64,000 nt of DNA from Litoribacillus peritrichatus. Its GTDB lineage: Bacteria > Pseudomonadota > Gammaproteobacteria > Pseudomonadales > Litoribrevibacteraceae. The DNA lies in contig NZ_BAABBN010000004.1 in assembly GCF_039537985.1 (NCBI RefSeq), positions 1,426,001 to 1,490,000 of the forward strand, given 5' to 3'. The translations under genes and the position numbers were made by a program. Under the pieces are notes generated by a model. It was not told where the DNA came from. It worked only from the letters and a program-made list of their open reading frames with translations, and made no database searches. Positions 46,150 to 53,887 of the stretch are shown here, in pieces; the first letter of the stretch is position 1; every line of letters starts with the position of its first letter.

Positions 46150-46935
46150 TTAAACCTTAATGGTTCCTTCCATAAAAGTAACAGCACGTCCCGAAATCTT
46201 TACCCTATCCCCTTCCAACTTACAAAGCAGTTCACCACCCCTTGAAGACAATTGAAGTGCACTGAATTCATTTTTACCAAGCTTCTCCGCCCAATAAGGA
46301 ATTAATGAACAATGCGCAGAACCCGTCACAGGGTCTTCAAGAATGGACGCCTGAGGCGTAAAAAACCGAGAAACAAAGTCTACATCTCTACCTTTAGCCG
46401 TTACAACAACGCCACCAGGGTCAATATTAATTTGATCAAAAATCGCTTTATTAACCTCCAGGTTTCTTATTTCGTCTTCACTTTCAAACACCAATACATA
46501 GTCCCGAGATTTTAAAACAGCCACCGGTTTGAAATTGAGAGCACTTAAAATTGAGTCCGGAGCCGCAGAGCGCTCAGGAGGCCTTGAGGGGAAATTTAAA
46601 GTTAATATCGCATCATTAACCTCTACGGCTAACGAACCGCTTTTTGAATCAAAATGAATCACAGAGCTTGGATATTCAAGATGCTTACTGATAACGTGAG
46701 CCGCTGCTAAAGTGGCATGACCGCAAAGATCCATTTCAATTTCAGGCGTAAACCAACGAATATCAAAGCCGTGTTTGTTAGGCACAATAAACGCCGTTTC
46801 CGCCACTGCATTTTCCATCGCTATGTTTTGCATCATGTCATCCGTAAGCCAGGATTTCAATGGACACACTACCGCAGGATTGCCACCAAAAGTCCGATCT
46901 GTAAAAGCATCTACTTGGTAAACCTCTAGTTTCAT
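46150..46935 (-). CDS. PhzF family isomerase/epimerase-like protein
   Basis: A 261-aa protein of the PhzF/diaminopimelate-epimerase-like fold. The opening VDAFTDRTFGGNPAVVCPL, the catalytic Glu in MENAVAETAFI near residue 46 and the DPVTGSAHCSL motif near residue 211 are typical. PhzF itself acts on a chorismate-derived compound, but most relatives have unknown substrates. No phenazine genes are nearby. The adjacency to DAHP synthase is convergent and probably not meaningful. Confidence 0.9.
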   Translation of the reverse strand: MKLEVYQVDAFTDRTFGGNPAVVCPLKSWLTDDMMQNIAMENAVAETAFIVPNKHGFDIRWFTPEIEMDLCGHATLAAAHVISKHLEYPSSVIHFDSKSGSLAVEVNDAILTLNFPSRPPERSAAPDSILSALNFKPVAVLKSRDYVLVFESEDEIRNLEVNKAIFDQINIDPGGVVVTAKGRDVDFVSRFFTPQASILEDPVTGSAHCSLIPYWAEKLGKNEFSALQLSSRGGELLCKLEGDRVKISGRAVTFMEGTIKV

Positions 46936-47057
46936 TTTATTTTCCTTTTAAAAAATGCATTGTAACGAATACTTATGCCCTTTTAACAAAAATACTCAAT
47001 CAACACATACCCACTAACCAGCGGTCGACTTTTCATCGCAATTATCACACCCATCTT

Positions 47058-47076
47058 AAGAATGACTATCATTAAC
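47058..47076. promoter_or_regulatory. Fur-box-like sequence upstream of nfeD
   Basis: The 19-base sequence AAGAATGACTATCATTAAC matches the Fur consensus at 14 of 19 positions by my alignment. It sits 31 bases before the nfeD start, in the gap with phzF. One site at this level can be chance. Confidence 0.3.
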
Positions 47077-47106
47077 TAAAGTGCTTTTGTTAAAGCGAAA
47101 TTTTCT

Positions 47107-48528
47107 ATGTCTGGCATTTTAAAAGTCTGGATTATCACTCTTCTGCTCGCTTTCCTTGCTCCCCAGGGGCATGCAAGCCCGGCTGCTTGGGTGATTGATA
47201 TTAAAGGGGCTATCGGGCCTGCAACTTCAGACCATATGATACGAGGACTAGAGTTTGCCAACGAGCAAAATGCTCCTTTTGTCATCCTTAGAGTGGATAC
47301 CCCCGGCGGACTAAGTTCAGCCATGCGTCAAATGATAAAAGCCATTTTGTCATCAGAGATACCCATCATTGCGTTTGTATCGCCAAGCGGAGCCAGAGCT
47401 GCCAGCGCCGGAACATACTTATTGTATGCAAGTCATCTTGCTGCAATGGCACCTGCAACCAACCTGGGTGCGGCCACACCGGTACAAATAGGCACACCAT
47501 CATTACCTGAATTGCCTAAAACCCCCACACCAAAAGAAGAGTCTCCGGATAGCCCTAACGATCAGCCCAACAATCAAGCCAACAATCAAGCCAACGATCA
47601 GCCCAAGGATTCAGAAACGAACTCGGAACACTCAGCGACCAGTGCCATGGAGCGAAAAATAATTAATGACGCCGTAGCCTATATACAAGGGCTGGCGGAG
47701 TTAAGACAACGAAACAAAACATGGGCTAAACAAGCCGTTGTGAAAGGCGCTAGCATTTCCAGTGAGCAAGCATTAAAAATCAACGTCATAAACTACATCG
47801 CTGAAAGCATCCCGGATTTACTTGACCAAATAGATGGCCAAACCATAGTTATAAATCACCGGGATATCCGAATCCAATCTCAAAAAATCGACGTTTATTA
47901 TCACCCCATCGATTGGAGAAGCGAGTTTTTAGGGGTAATCACCAACCCTAATGTCGCATACATTTTGTTATTAATCGGTATTTATGGATTGATTTTTGAG
48001 TTTTCAAATCCCGGCATGGCCGTGCCTGGCGTTATTGGCGCGGTATGCCTGCTACTTGCCATGTACGCTTTTCAGGTTCTGCCGGTTAACTATGCCGGAC
48101 TGGCTCTGATCGTGCTTGGGCTAAGCTTAATAATCGCTGAAGCATTCATTCCCAGCTTTGGCATTCTGGGTTTTGGTGGCATTGCGGCCTTTGTAATGGG
48201 TTCAATTATCTTAATGGACACGAAGGTGCCTGGATTTCAAATTGCTATCCCATTAATTGCGTCCATCGCTGCCGCTGGCGCACTTCTTTTACTCATCACC
48301 TTGATACTGGTGGTTAAAGCAAGACAACAAAAAGTAATTACCGGCACATCTCAGCTGGTAGGGTCGTCCACCTCAATAGAACGAATTCATAACGGCGTTC
48401 CTTATGTTCGTCTAGAAGGTGAATTGTGGCAAGCAGAGAGTCATCAACCACTGGACACGGATGACAAAGTCAAAGTCACTTCTGTAGACGGTTTAATTCT
48501 TAAAGTTGATAAATTACCTGGAGAGTAG
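47107..48528 (+). CDS. NfeD family membrane serine protease (long form)
   Basis: A 473-aa protein with a signal peptide, a ClpP-like serine protease domain (about 25-240) and a C-terminal membrane plus NfeD OB-fold part. The catalytic serine is S100 in GARAASAGTYLL; a lysine about 40 residues on would complete the dyad in archaeal relatives. An Asn/Gln/Asp/Pro linker from a 12-nt tandem repeat sits near residues 150-167. It is coupled to the slipin gene two bases downstream, the standard NfeD-stomatin pair. Archaeal forms cleave stomatin. Confidence 0.9.
   Translation: MSGILKVWIITLLLAFLAPQGHASPAAWVIDIKGAIGPATSDHMIRGLEFANEQNAPFVILRVDTPGGLSSAMRQMIKAILSSEIPIIAFVSPSGARAASAGTYLLYASHLAAMAPATNLGAATPVQIGTPSLPELPKTPTPKEESPDSPNDQPNNQANNQANDQPKDSETNSEHSATSAMERKIINDAVAYIQGLAELRQRNKTWAKQAVVKGASISSEQALKINVINYIAESIPDLLDQIDGQTIVINHRDIRIQSQKIDVYYHPIDWRSEFLGVITNPNVAYILLLIGIYGLIFEFSNPGMAVPGVIGAVCLLLAMYAFQVLPVNYAGLALIVLGLSLIIAEAFIPSFGILGFGGIAAFVMGSIILMDTKVPGFQIAIPLIASIAAAGALLLLITLILVVKARQQKVITGTSQLVGSSTSIERIHNGVPYVRLEGELWQAESHQPLDTDDKVKVTSVDGLILKVDKLPGE
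47557..47604 (+). repeat. Four tandem 12-nt units in nfeD linker
   Basis: Units AACGATCAGCCC, AACAATCAAGCC, AACAATCAAGCC and AACGATCAGCCC encode N-(D/N)-Q-(P/A) four times. The two central units are identical and the outer two are identical. Unit number could vary among strains without shifting the frame. Confidence 0.85.
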
Positions 48529-48530
48529 AT

Positions 48531-49292
48531 ATGCACTTCATCGCTGGATATTACGGCTTCTTTGTTCTTATCTTGATCATTGTAGTGTTGTTTTACATAT
48601 TCCGTGTGCTTCGTGAGTACGAACGTGGCGTGATTTTCATGCTTGGCCGTTTCTACAAAGTGAAGGGACCTGGATTGATTATCGTCATCCCTGTGTTGCA
48701 ACAAATGGTGCGGGTGGATCTGAGAACGGTGGTTATGGATGTCCCGACTCAAGATGTTATTTCACGGGACAATGTTTCGGTCAAAGTGAATGCAGTCATA
48801 TATTTCCGGGTCGTAGATCCCAATAAAGCAATCATCAATGTTGAGAATTTCTTAGAAGCGACCAGCCAGCTGTCTCAGACCACGTTAAGATCAGTTCTGG
48901 GTCAGCACGAGCTGGATGACATGCTTTCAGAACGCGAACAGTTAAATGCAGACATCCAAACTATTCTGGACAAACAAACAGACGCTTGGGGAATCAAAGT
49001 TTCTAACGTCGAAATCAAGCATGTTGATTTGGATGAAAGCATGGTACGTGCAATTGCAAAACAAGCCGAAGCCGAAAGAGAAAGACGCGCCAAAGTTATC
49101 CACGCAGAAGGTGAATACGAAGCCTCTGAAAAGCTATTAAAAGCCGCAAAAGTGCTGGATCAGCAACATCAAGCCCTCCAGCTTAGGTACTTACAAACAC
49201 TGGTGGAGGTTGCCGGTGACAAGAGCTCCACCATCGTCTTCCCCATGCCAATAGACATTCTGGAAGGTCTGAATAAACATAGAGAAAAGTGA
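48531..49292 (+). CDS. Slipin/stomatin-like SPFH protein
   Basis: A 253-aa membrane-anchored SPFH protein. A single N-terminal transmembrane helix (FFVLILIIVVLFYIFRVL) precedes the SPFH domain with EYERGVIFMLGRFYKVKGPGLIIVIP and VPTQDVISRDNVSVKVNAV. A C-terminal coiled-coil (KQAEAERERRAKVIHAEGEYEAS) likely drives oligomerisation. With the upstream NfeD it probably forms a membrane microdomain. GGAGA lies upstream. Confidence 0.94.
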   Translation: MHFIAGYYGFFVLILIIVVLFYIFRVLREYERGVIFMLGRFYKVKGPGLIIVIPVLQQMVRVDLRTVVMDVPTQDVISRDNVSVKVNAVIYFRVVDPNKAIINVENFLEATSQLSQTTLRSVLGQHELDDMLSEREQLNADIQTILDKQTDAWGIKVSNVEIKHVDLDESMVRAIAKQAEAERERRAKVIHAEGEYEASEKLLKAAKVLDQQHQALQLRYLQTLVEVAGDKSSTIVFPMPIDILEGLNKHREK

Positions 49293-49333
49293 ACAAAAAA
49301 GTTTACTTGCCTTAATATGTATTAGTTCGGATT

Positions 49334-50404
49334 TTATAGGGTCAGGTCGACTACGATTTTGCCCATTTGCTGATTCGACTCCATATATTCGTGCGCTTTT
49401 GCAATATTATGAAAACTGAATACTTTATCAATTTCAGGAATTAATACACCTGACTCAAACAACGGCATTAGAAACGCTTTTGCGTGCTCAAGTCGGGTCA
49501 TATCCTGAGTCAATTCGAACAAAGTATAGCCTCGAATAGTGAGTCCTTTTGCCAATGCAGTAAACAACGGGTATGGAGTTTCAGCGCCATCCAAAGCCCC
49601 GTACTCAATGATCATGCCTCCCTGCCCTGCGACTTCCGCTAAGTCAGACAACAACGGGCCTCCAATCGCATCAAATATTAACGCAACGCCTTCACCCTCT
49701 GTTAACTGTTCGATAGTGAACACCAAGTCTTCCTGATCGGTCACCACAACATGATCAGCGCCTTTATCCAGAAGAAACTGTTTTTTAGTTTCACGACGGG
49801 TCGTCGCGATCACTTTAGCACCACGACTTCTGGCAATCTGAATAGCAGCAACACCGACACTGCTACTTGCTGCTGTAATCAACACAAACTGATCTCTGGC
49901 TAATTTTCCAATATCAATCAACGCGCCATAAGCGGTGATGTATTGCATCCATATTGAAGCACTTTGAGCCGCTGTAAAATTAACAGGTGATTTAACCACC
50001 GCATAAGAAGGCACGTTTGCACTCTCACCATAAACTCCGAATTTACTCATTGAAAAGGCAGGTACAGTGCTGACGAAGTCCCCCACCTTAACATTTGTAA
50101 CCTCACTCCCAACGGCCTCGACAACACCAGATGCCTCGTATCCCAATCGGGAAGGTAACTCTGGCGTTTCAATGTATGCGCCATTCCTGAACATAACCTC
50201 TGCACGGTTTAGACCGATGGCCCTTACTTTGATTTGCACTTCGTCTTTTTCTGGCGCAAGAATCGGTAATGTTTCCATTCTAAGAACCGAAACATCACCC
50301 GTCTGATGAAAGCGTACTACTTTGGCATGCTCTGACGAAGCCTCTCGGTTTTCTTCAGAAAGGTCCGTTTGCGTATTCGAAATTTCTAGATTTTGAGTGC
50401 TCAT
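49334..50404 (-). CDS. Zinc-independent MDR-family NAD(P)H oxidoreductase
   Basis: A 356-aa medium-chain dehydrogenase/reductase of the quinone oxidoreductase type. The GroES-like part shows the GYEASGVVEAVG motif without zinc ligands, and the Rossmann motif is AASSSVGVAAIQIA. Substrate unknown. It is 19 bases downstream of the DUF1330 gene, with a LysR gene divergent, which is the usual layout for electrophile or redox-responsive systems. The first 20 residues are an extra, acidic extension. Confidence 0.88.
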   Translation of the reverse strand: MSTQNLEISNTQTDLSEENREASSEHAKVVRFHQTGDVSVLRMETLPILAPEKDEVQIKVRAIGLNRAEVMFRNGAYIETPELPSRLGYEASGVVEAVGSEVTNVKVGDFVSTVPAFSMSKFGVYGESANVPSYAVVKSPVNFTAAQSASIWMQYITAYGALIDIGKLARDQFVLITAASSSVGVAAIQIARSRGAKVIATTRRETKKQFLLDKGADHVVVTDQEDLVFTIEQLTEGEGVALIFDAIGGPLLSDLAEVAGQGGMIIEYGALDGAETPYPLFTALAKGLTIRGYTLFELTQDMTRLEHAKAFLMPLFESGVLIPEIDKVFSFHNIAKAHEYMESNQQMGKIVVDLTL

Positions 50405-50423
50405 TTAATGATCCTGAACTTGT

Positions 50424-50702
50424 TTAACCAATAATATGAAATTGGCTGTCCATGCCTTGATCTCTGATTGGAATGATTTCCTGGTAAGCGTCCGAGTTAT
50501 ACCACTTCACGGCACTGTCTTTATCCGGAAACTGAATAACAACTTTCGTTTGAAATGCAGACTCCCCGTGTAATGCCTCAATCGGCCCCTTCCCGACAAA
50601 CTCGCCACCAAAGGGAACCAAAGTCGCGCCAGCCATGCTGCTGTACAAACTTAGTTTTTCTTTGTCTTTTGGCGTTAAATCAACAACGATCAATGCAGTC
50701 AT
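50424..50702 (-). CDS. DUF1330 family small protein
   Basis: A 92-aa protein resembling the ferredoxin-like DUF1330 family (MTALIVVDLTPKDKEKLSLYSSMA; VIQFPDKDSAVKWYNSDAYQEIIPIRD). I start at ATG 50702, eight bases after AAGGAAA, dropping 16 residues from the longest frame. Function is unknown. It is the first gene of a pair with the MDR oxidoreductase, divergent from a LysR gene. Confidence 0.85.
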   Translation of the reverse strand: MTALIVVDLTPKDKEKLSLYSSMAGATLVPFGGEFVGKGPIEALHGESAFQTKVVIQFPDKDSAVKWYNSDAYQEIIPIRDQGMDSQFHIIG

Positions 50703-50795
50703 TTGCTTATTTCCTTTGTGAGTTGAAGTTGACACAGCATAGAGAAGCATTAATTATTAAACAATTACCATTAACTTAACCCAGTGTTTAATTTT

Positions 50796-51731
50796 ATGAA
50801 CAGTGTAAAACTTATCCCCTCTCTTTTAGTCTTTGCAGAAGTCGCTAACCAACAATCTTTCACTGGTGCGGCAAAACATTTGGGCATGAGTAAATCAGCA
50901 ATCAGTCAACAAATAAGTCGATTGGAGAGTGATATTGGCCAGCAACTGCTCTCAAGAAATACACGCGGCATGTCTTTGACTGCAGCAGGAAAGCGGCTTT
51001 TAGGCCGTTGCGAATTGTTAAAGGATCAAGTTAATCTTGCTTTGGATGAAATCAATGACAGCCGAGAAGAGCCTTCAGGTAGCTTCGCTCTGACCATTCC
51101 TCATTCATGTGAAAAAAGCATTGTTATTCCGGCATTGCGACAACTCTGTATTGAGTTCCCTAAAATAGAACCTGAGCTGTTAGTCACAGACACGCCAACC
51201 GATCTTATCCAAAATAAACTTGATGTATCTATTTATGGTGGCGAGTTAAAGGACAGCAACTACAGAGCACTGCCGATAGGTACTTGCGTTGAAGTCTTTT
51301 GTGCAACGCCTGCCTATGTTCAAAAATATGGTCAGCCAGAATACAAAGAGGATTTAACCAATCATAGAGTTATTGGAAATTCATGGCAGACGAGTCCTCT
51401 GCCTGTCTTTAAGAACAATATGCTTGCAGAAAAGGAGCTGATAGAGCTCAGATACTTTGCTAAAACGAATACACTGCCAAGTGCTTTAGAAATGGTCAGT
51501 CAGGACATGGGCATTTCATTGTTGCCGGAATTTGTGGTTCAAACAGCCATCCAGGACGGGCAGTTGGTTCGGGTGCTTAATCATTATCGTGGCAGTCAAT
51601 GGCCCTTCTATATGGTTCACCGCTTCCATGGAGATAAACCCGTGCACATCAGCCGTTTCTACCAACTCATCAAACTGTATTTTTCGAAAGCGAATTCAAA
51701 CATAAGCCAACATAGCAAAGGCAGTACTTAG
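50796..51731 (+). CDS. LysR family transcriptional regulator
   Basis: A 311-aa LTTR with an N-terminal winged helix (FTGAAKHLGMSKSAISQQISRLESDIG near residues 18-48) and a periplasmic-binding-type effector domain. The pattern (CrgA-like, with LLSRNTRGMSLTAAGKRLL) fits LTTRs that control an adjacent oxidoreductase. It diverges from DUF1330 and the MDR gene. An ATG at 50796 fits the family start; GTG 50784 is possible. Confidence 0.9.
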   Translation: MNSVKLIPSLLVFAEVANQQSFTGAAKHLGMSKSAISQQISRLESDIGQQLLSRNTRGMSLTAAGKRLLGRCELLKDQVNLALDEINDSREEPSGSFALTIPHSCEKSIVIPALRQLCIEFPKIEPELLVTDTPTDLIQNKLDVSIYGGELKDSNYRALPIGTCVEVFCATPAYVQKYGQPEYKEDLTNHRVIGNSWQTSPLPVFKNNMLAEKELIELRYFAKTNTLPSALEMVSQDMGISLLPEFVVQTAIQDGQLVRVLNHYRGSQWPFYMVHRFHGDKPVHISRFYQLIKLYFSKANSNISQHSKGST

Positions 51732-52037
51732 ATTTGATATTCGGGTATTAAAGTTATTCTCTGTCTCGCCCCTATCTGAAATTCCACGTTATTAACATTA
51801 CTGAAACAATCGCTACCACTTCATCATAGGTGCAGGATTAAGAGGATGCCTTACGAACCACTTTGCAGCTCGTCGCAACAACATTTTATGAAAGCCTGCG
51901 TTGGGAAACTATTCTGGTACTGTCTCAACCGTTTCTCTACTCATACACAAAATTTCGGAATGTTTCATTTCTGAACCCTTAACGGTTCGATGGCTATTGA
52001 TCATAGATTAGTGAAAAAGCTGAAACCTGAAATACCA
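51732..52037. other. 306-base gap with no recognised feature
   Basis: Between the convergent LysR and cysteine desulfurase genes. I see no ORF, RNA gene, convincing hairpin or terminator here. Confidence 0.6.
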
Positions 52038-53183
52038 TCAAAGAAACAGCGCGCTAAGAGCTTGAATCAGATACTTCACATCGTCCTCAGAGGTATAACG
52101 TCCAAAACTGATTCGTAATGAAGAATGAGCAAGATCAGCTGAACGCCCCATCGCCAGAAGTACATGAGAAGGCTTTCGATCTGCAGATGAACACGCAGAG
52201 CCTGACGATACCGCGAAGCGTTTCAAGCGCATCATCAGCTCTTCACTGTCTCTACCAGGAAACGATAGATTTAGAATGCCTGGATAATGACGGTCTTGAT
52301 CTCCGTTTATGATCACACCGGACAAGCCAGATACAGCGTCAACCACCCGATCATAATACGCTTGTGAGGTGTTCAAATCGGCGTCCATACGCTCCATTGC
52401 AATCTCACAGGCCTTACCCAGGCCAACAATTTGTTGTGTCGGAAGCGTACCGGAGCGCATACCCTTCTGATGGCCTCCCCCGTGAATCAAGGACATCAAA
52501 AGAGACTGAACCTCTTTTCTTACAAACAATGCCCCAACACCTTTTGGCCCATAGAATTTATGAGCAGACAAAGACAGTAAATCAATGTTTGAAGGATTCA
52601 CGTCAATGTTCAGTTTTCCAGCGCTTTGTGCTGCATCCACATGAAATAAAACTGATTTTGATCGGCATAACTCACCAATCTCAGTTATGTTCTGAATCAC
52701 ACCCGTTTCGTTGTTTACATGCATCAGACTAACCAACAAGGTATCGTCCCGGATCACAGAGAGCACTTGATCCTTGCTGATTGTCCCCTGCTGATCCGGG
52801 GTCAAATAGGTGATACTGAATCCCTTTTGCTCTAGAAAAGCACAGACATCCAACACCGCTTTATGTTCAGTCGCAGAGGTTATGATATGACGCTTGCTGT
52901 TGTCAGGATGCAACGCCAGACCTTTCAACGCCAGATTGATGGATTCAGTCGCACCGGAAGTAAACACCAATTCAGAAGGAGCAGCACCTATCAACTTAGC
53001 CACTTGCACTTTAGCGCCGTCAATAAGTTCTGCTGAGTCCCAACCAAAAGGATGATACACAGACGCAGCGTTGCCAAACGAACCGTCAAATGACATGCAG
53101 TGATTCATTGCCTGAATCACTGCAGGGTCAACCGGTGTCGTGGCCGCATAGTCCAGATAAATACATGGATGATGTGCCGTCAT
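52038..53183 (-). CDS. Cysteine desulfurase (NifS/IscS family)
   Basis: A 381-aa PLP enzyme that takes sulfur from cysteine as a protein persulfide. The PLP lysine is in SLSAHKFYGPKG, with DAAQSAGK upstream, and the catalytic cysteine loop is SSGSACSSADRK near residue 330. It is the last gene after the Mo hydroxylase and cytochrome, 11 bases from the latter, and not in an isc operon. In Rhodobacter capsulatus a NifS-type desulfurase works with XdhC to sulfurate the molybdenum cofactor, which fits this location. Confidence 0.92.
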   Translation of the reverse strand: MTAHHPCIYLDYAATTPVDPAVIQAMNHCMSFDGSFGNAASVYHPFGWDSAELIDGAKVQVAKLIGAAPSELVFTSGATESINLALKGLALHPDNSKRHIITSATEHKAVLDVCAFLEQKGFSITYLTPDQQGTISKDQVLSVIRDDTLLVSLMHVNNETGVIQNITEIGELCRSKSVLFHVDAAQSAGKLNIDVNPSNIDLLSLSAHKFYGPKGVGALFVRKEVQSLLMSLIHGGGHQKGMRSGTLPTQQIVGLGKACEIAMERMDADLNTSQAYYDRVVDAVSGLSGVIINGDQDRHYPGILNLSFPGRDSEELMMRLKRFAVSSGSACSSADRKPSHVLLAMGRSADLAHSSLRISFGRYTSEDDVKYLIQALSALFL

Positions 53184-53194
53184 AAATCACCTGT

Positions 53195-53887
53195 TTAGTT
53201 AGGACAAGGGGCACCTTGGTCGATCCAAAGCTGCATAGCAGTGACAAACTCTTGATGTGTACCAGGAGCAGGCGACCGCCCTGGTCCAGGATTCCATGCC
53301 CAACGAATCAAAGGATCGTCACTGACATGATGAACGAACTCTTTTTCAAAGGTCTTCATATCATCACGGCTACCACGGAAAGCCAAAAAGCTGTTCTTGC
53401 CTGGGTCTAACCAGTTTTCACACAACTGCTGCGGCGAAATATCGGCAGGCACTATCATGGTCGGTGGCGGCATGTGCCAGACAAAGCCCGGCATCAGATC
53501 GTTCGCTGCCCCCGGTGGCATACCGGGTGAAGCGCCATTCTTGTTTTGGTGACAACTTCTGCAATTGACCGGCTGGGTCGAGTTGGGCACCTGAACAAAG
53601 TGATGGTTTTCTAGGGTTAACCTAAGATTATTGGCACTGCTGATGTTCATTGGATGCGGCCGACGTTCGTCGCCCACGGTTGGCCGATGAACACCACCGT
53701 CCATAACGCCATGACAATTACTGCACCTCGGATGTGTAGCCACTTGATGCAGATATTCAAATGCCGTTTCACCACTTGGTGACGCCTTATAGTCCTTATA
53801 AGCATCACTAAAAGCCGTGTTAGACAAGACAAAGACACTAAGGATTGCCAGTAGATAACGCCAAGCGAGAGTAAACAAAGAAACCAT
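53195..53887 (-). CDS. Exported di-haem cytochrome c-type subunit
   Basis: A 230-aa protein with a signal peptide (MVSLFTLAWRYLLAILSVFVLSNTAFS) and two CxxCH haem sites, CSNCH near residue 55 and CRSCH near 109. A long region follows with histidines and a conserved tail (WIDQGAPCPN). I use ATG 53887, which overlaps the Mo-subunit stop as TGATG with AAGGAG eight bases before. It is presumably the periplasmic electron acceptor of the hydroxylase. Confidence 0.85.
   Translation of the reverse strand: MVSLFTLAWRYLLAILSVFVLSNTAFSDAYKDYKASPSGETAFEYLHQVATHPRCSNCHGVMDGGVHRPTVGDERRPHPMNISSANNLRLTLENHHFVQVPNSTQPVNCRSCHQNKNGASPGMPPGAANDLMPGFVWHMPPPTMIVPADISPQQLCENWLDPGKNSFLAFRGSRDDMKTFEKEFVHHVSDDPLIRWAWNPGPGRSPAPGTHQEFVTAMQLWIDQGAPCPN

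Noticed and set aside
46150..46935. PhzF and DAHP synthase as a phenazine locus
   Set aside because: They are convergent, no other phz gene is present, and PhzF-fold proteins are common outside phenazine synthesis.
47557..47604. CRISPR-like short repeats
   Set aside because: The units are contiguous 12-mers in frame within nfeD, with no spacers and no cas genes.
48444..48752. Minus-strand ORF of 102 codons at the nfeD-slipin junction
   Set aside because: Antisense to two well-supported genes and without recognisable motifs.
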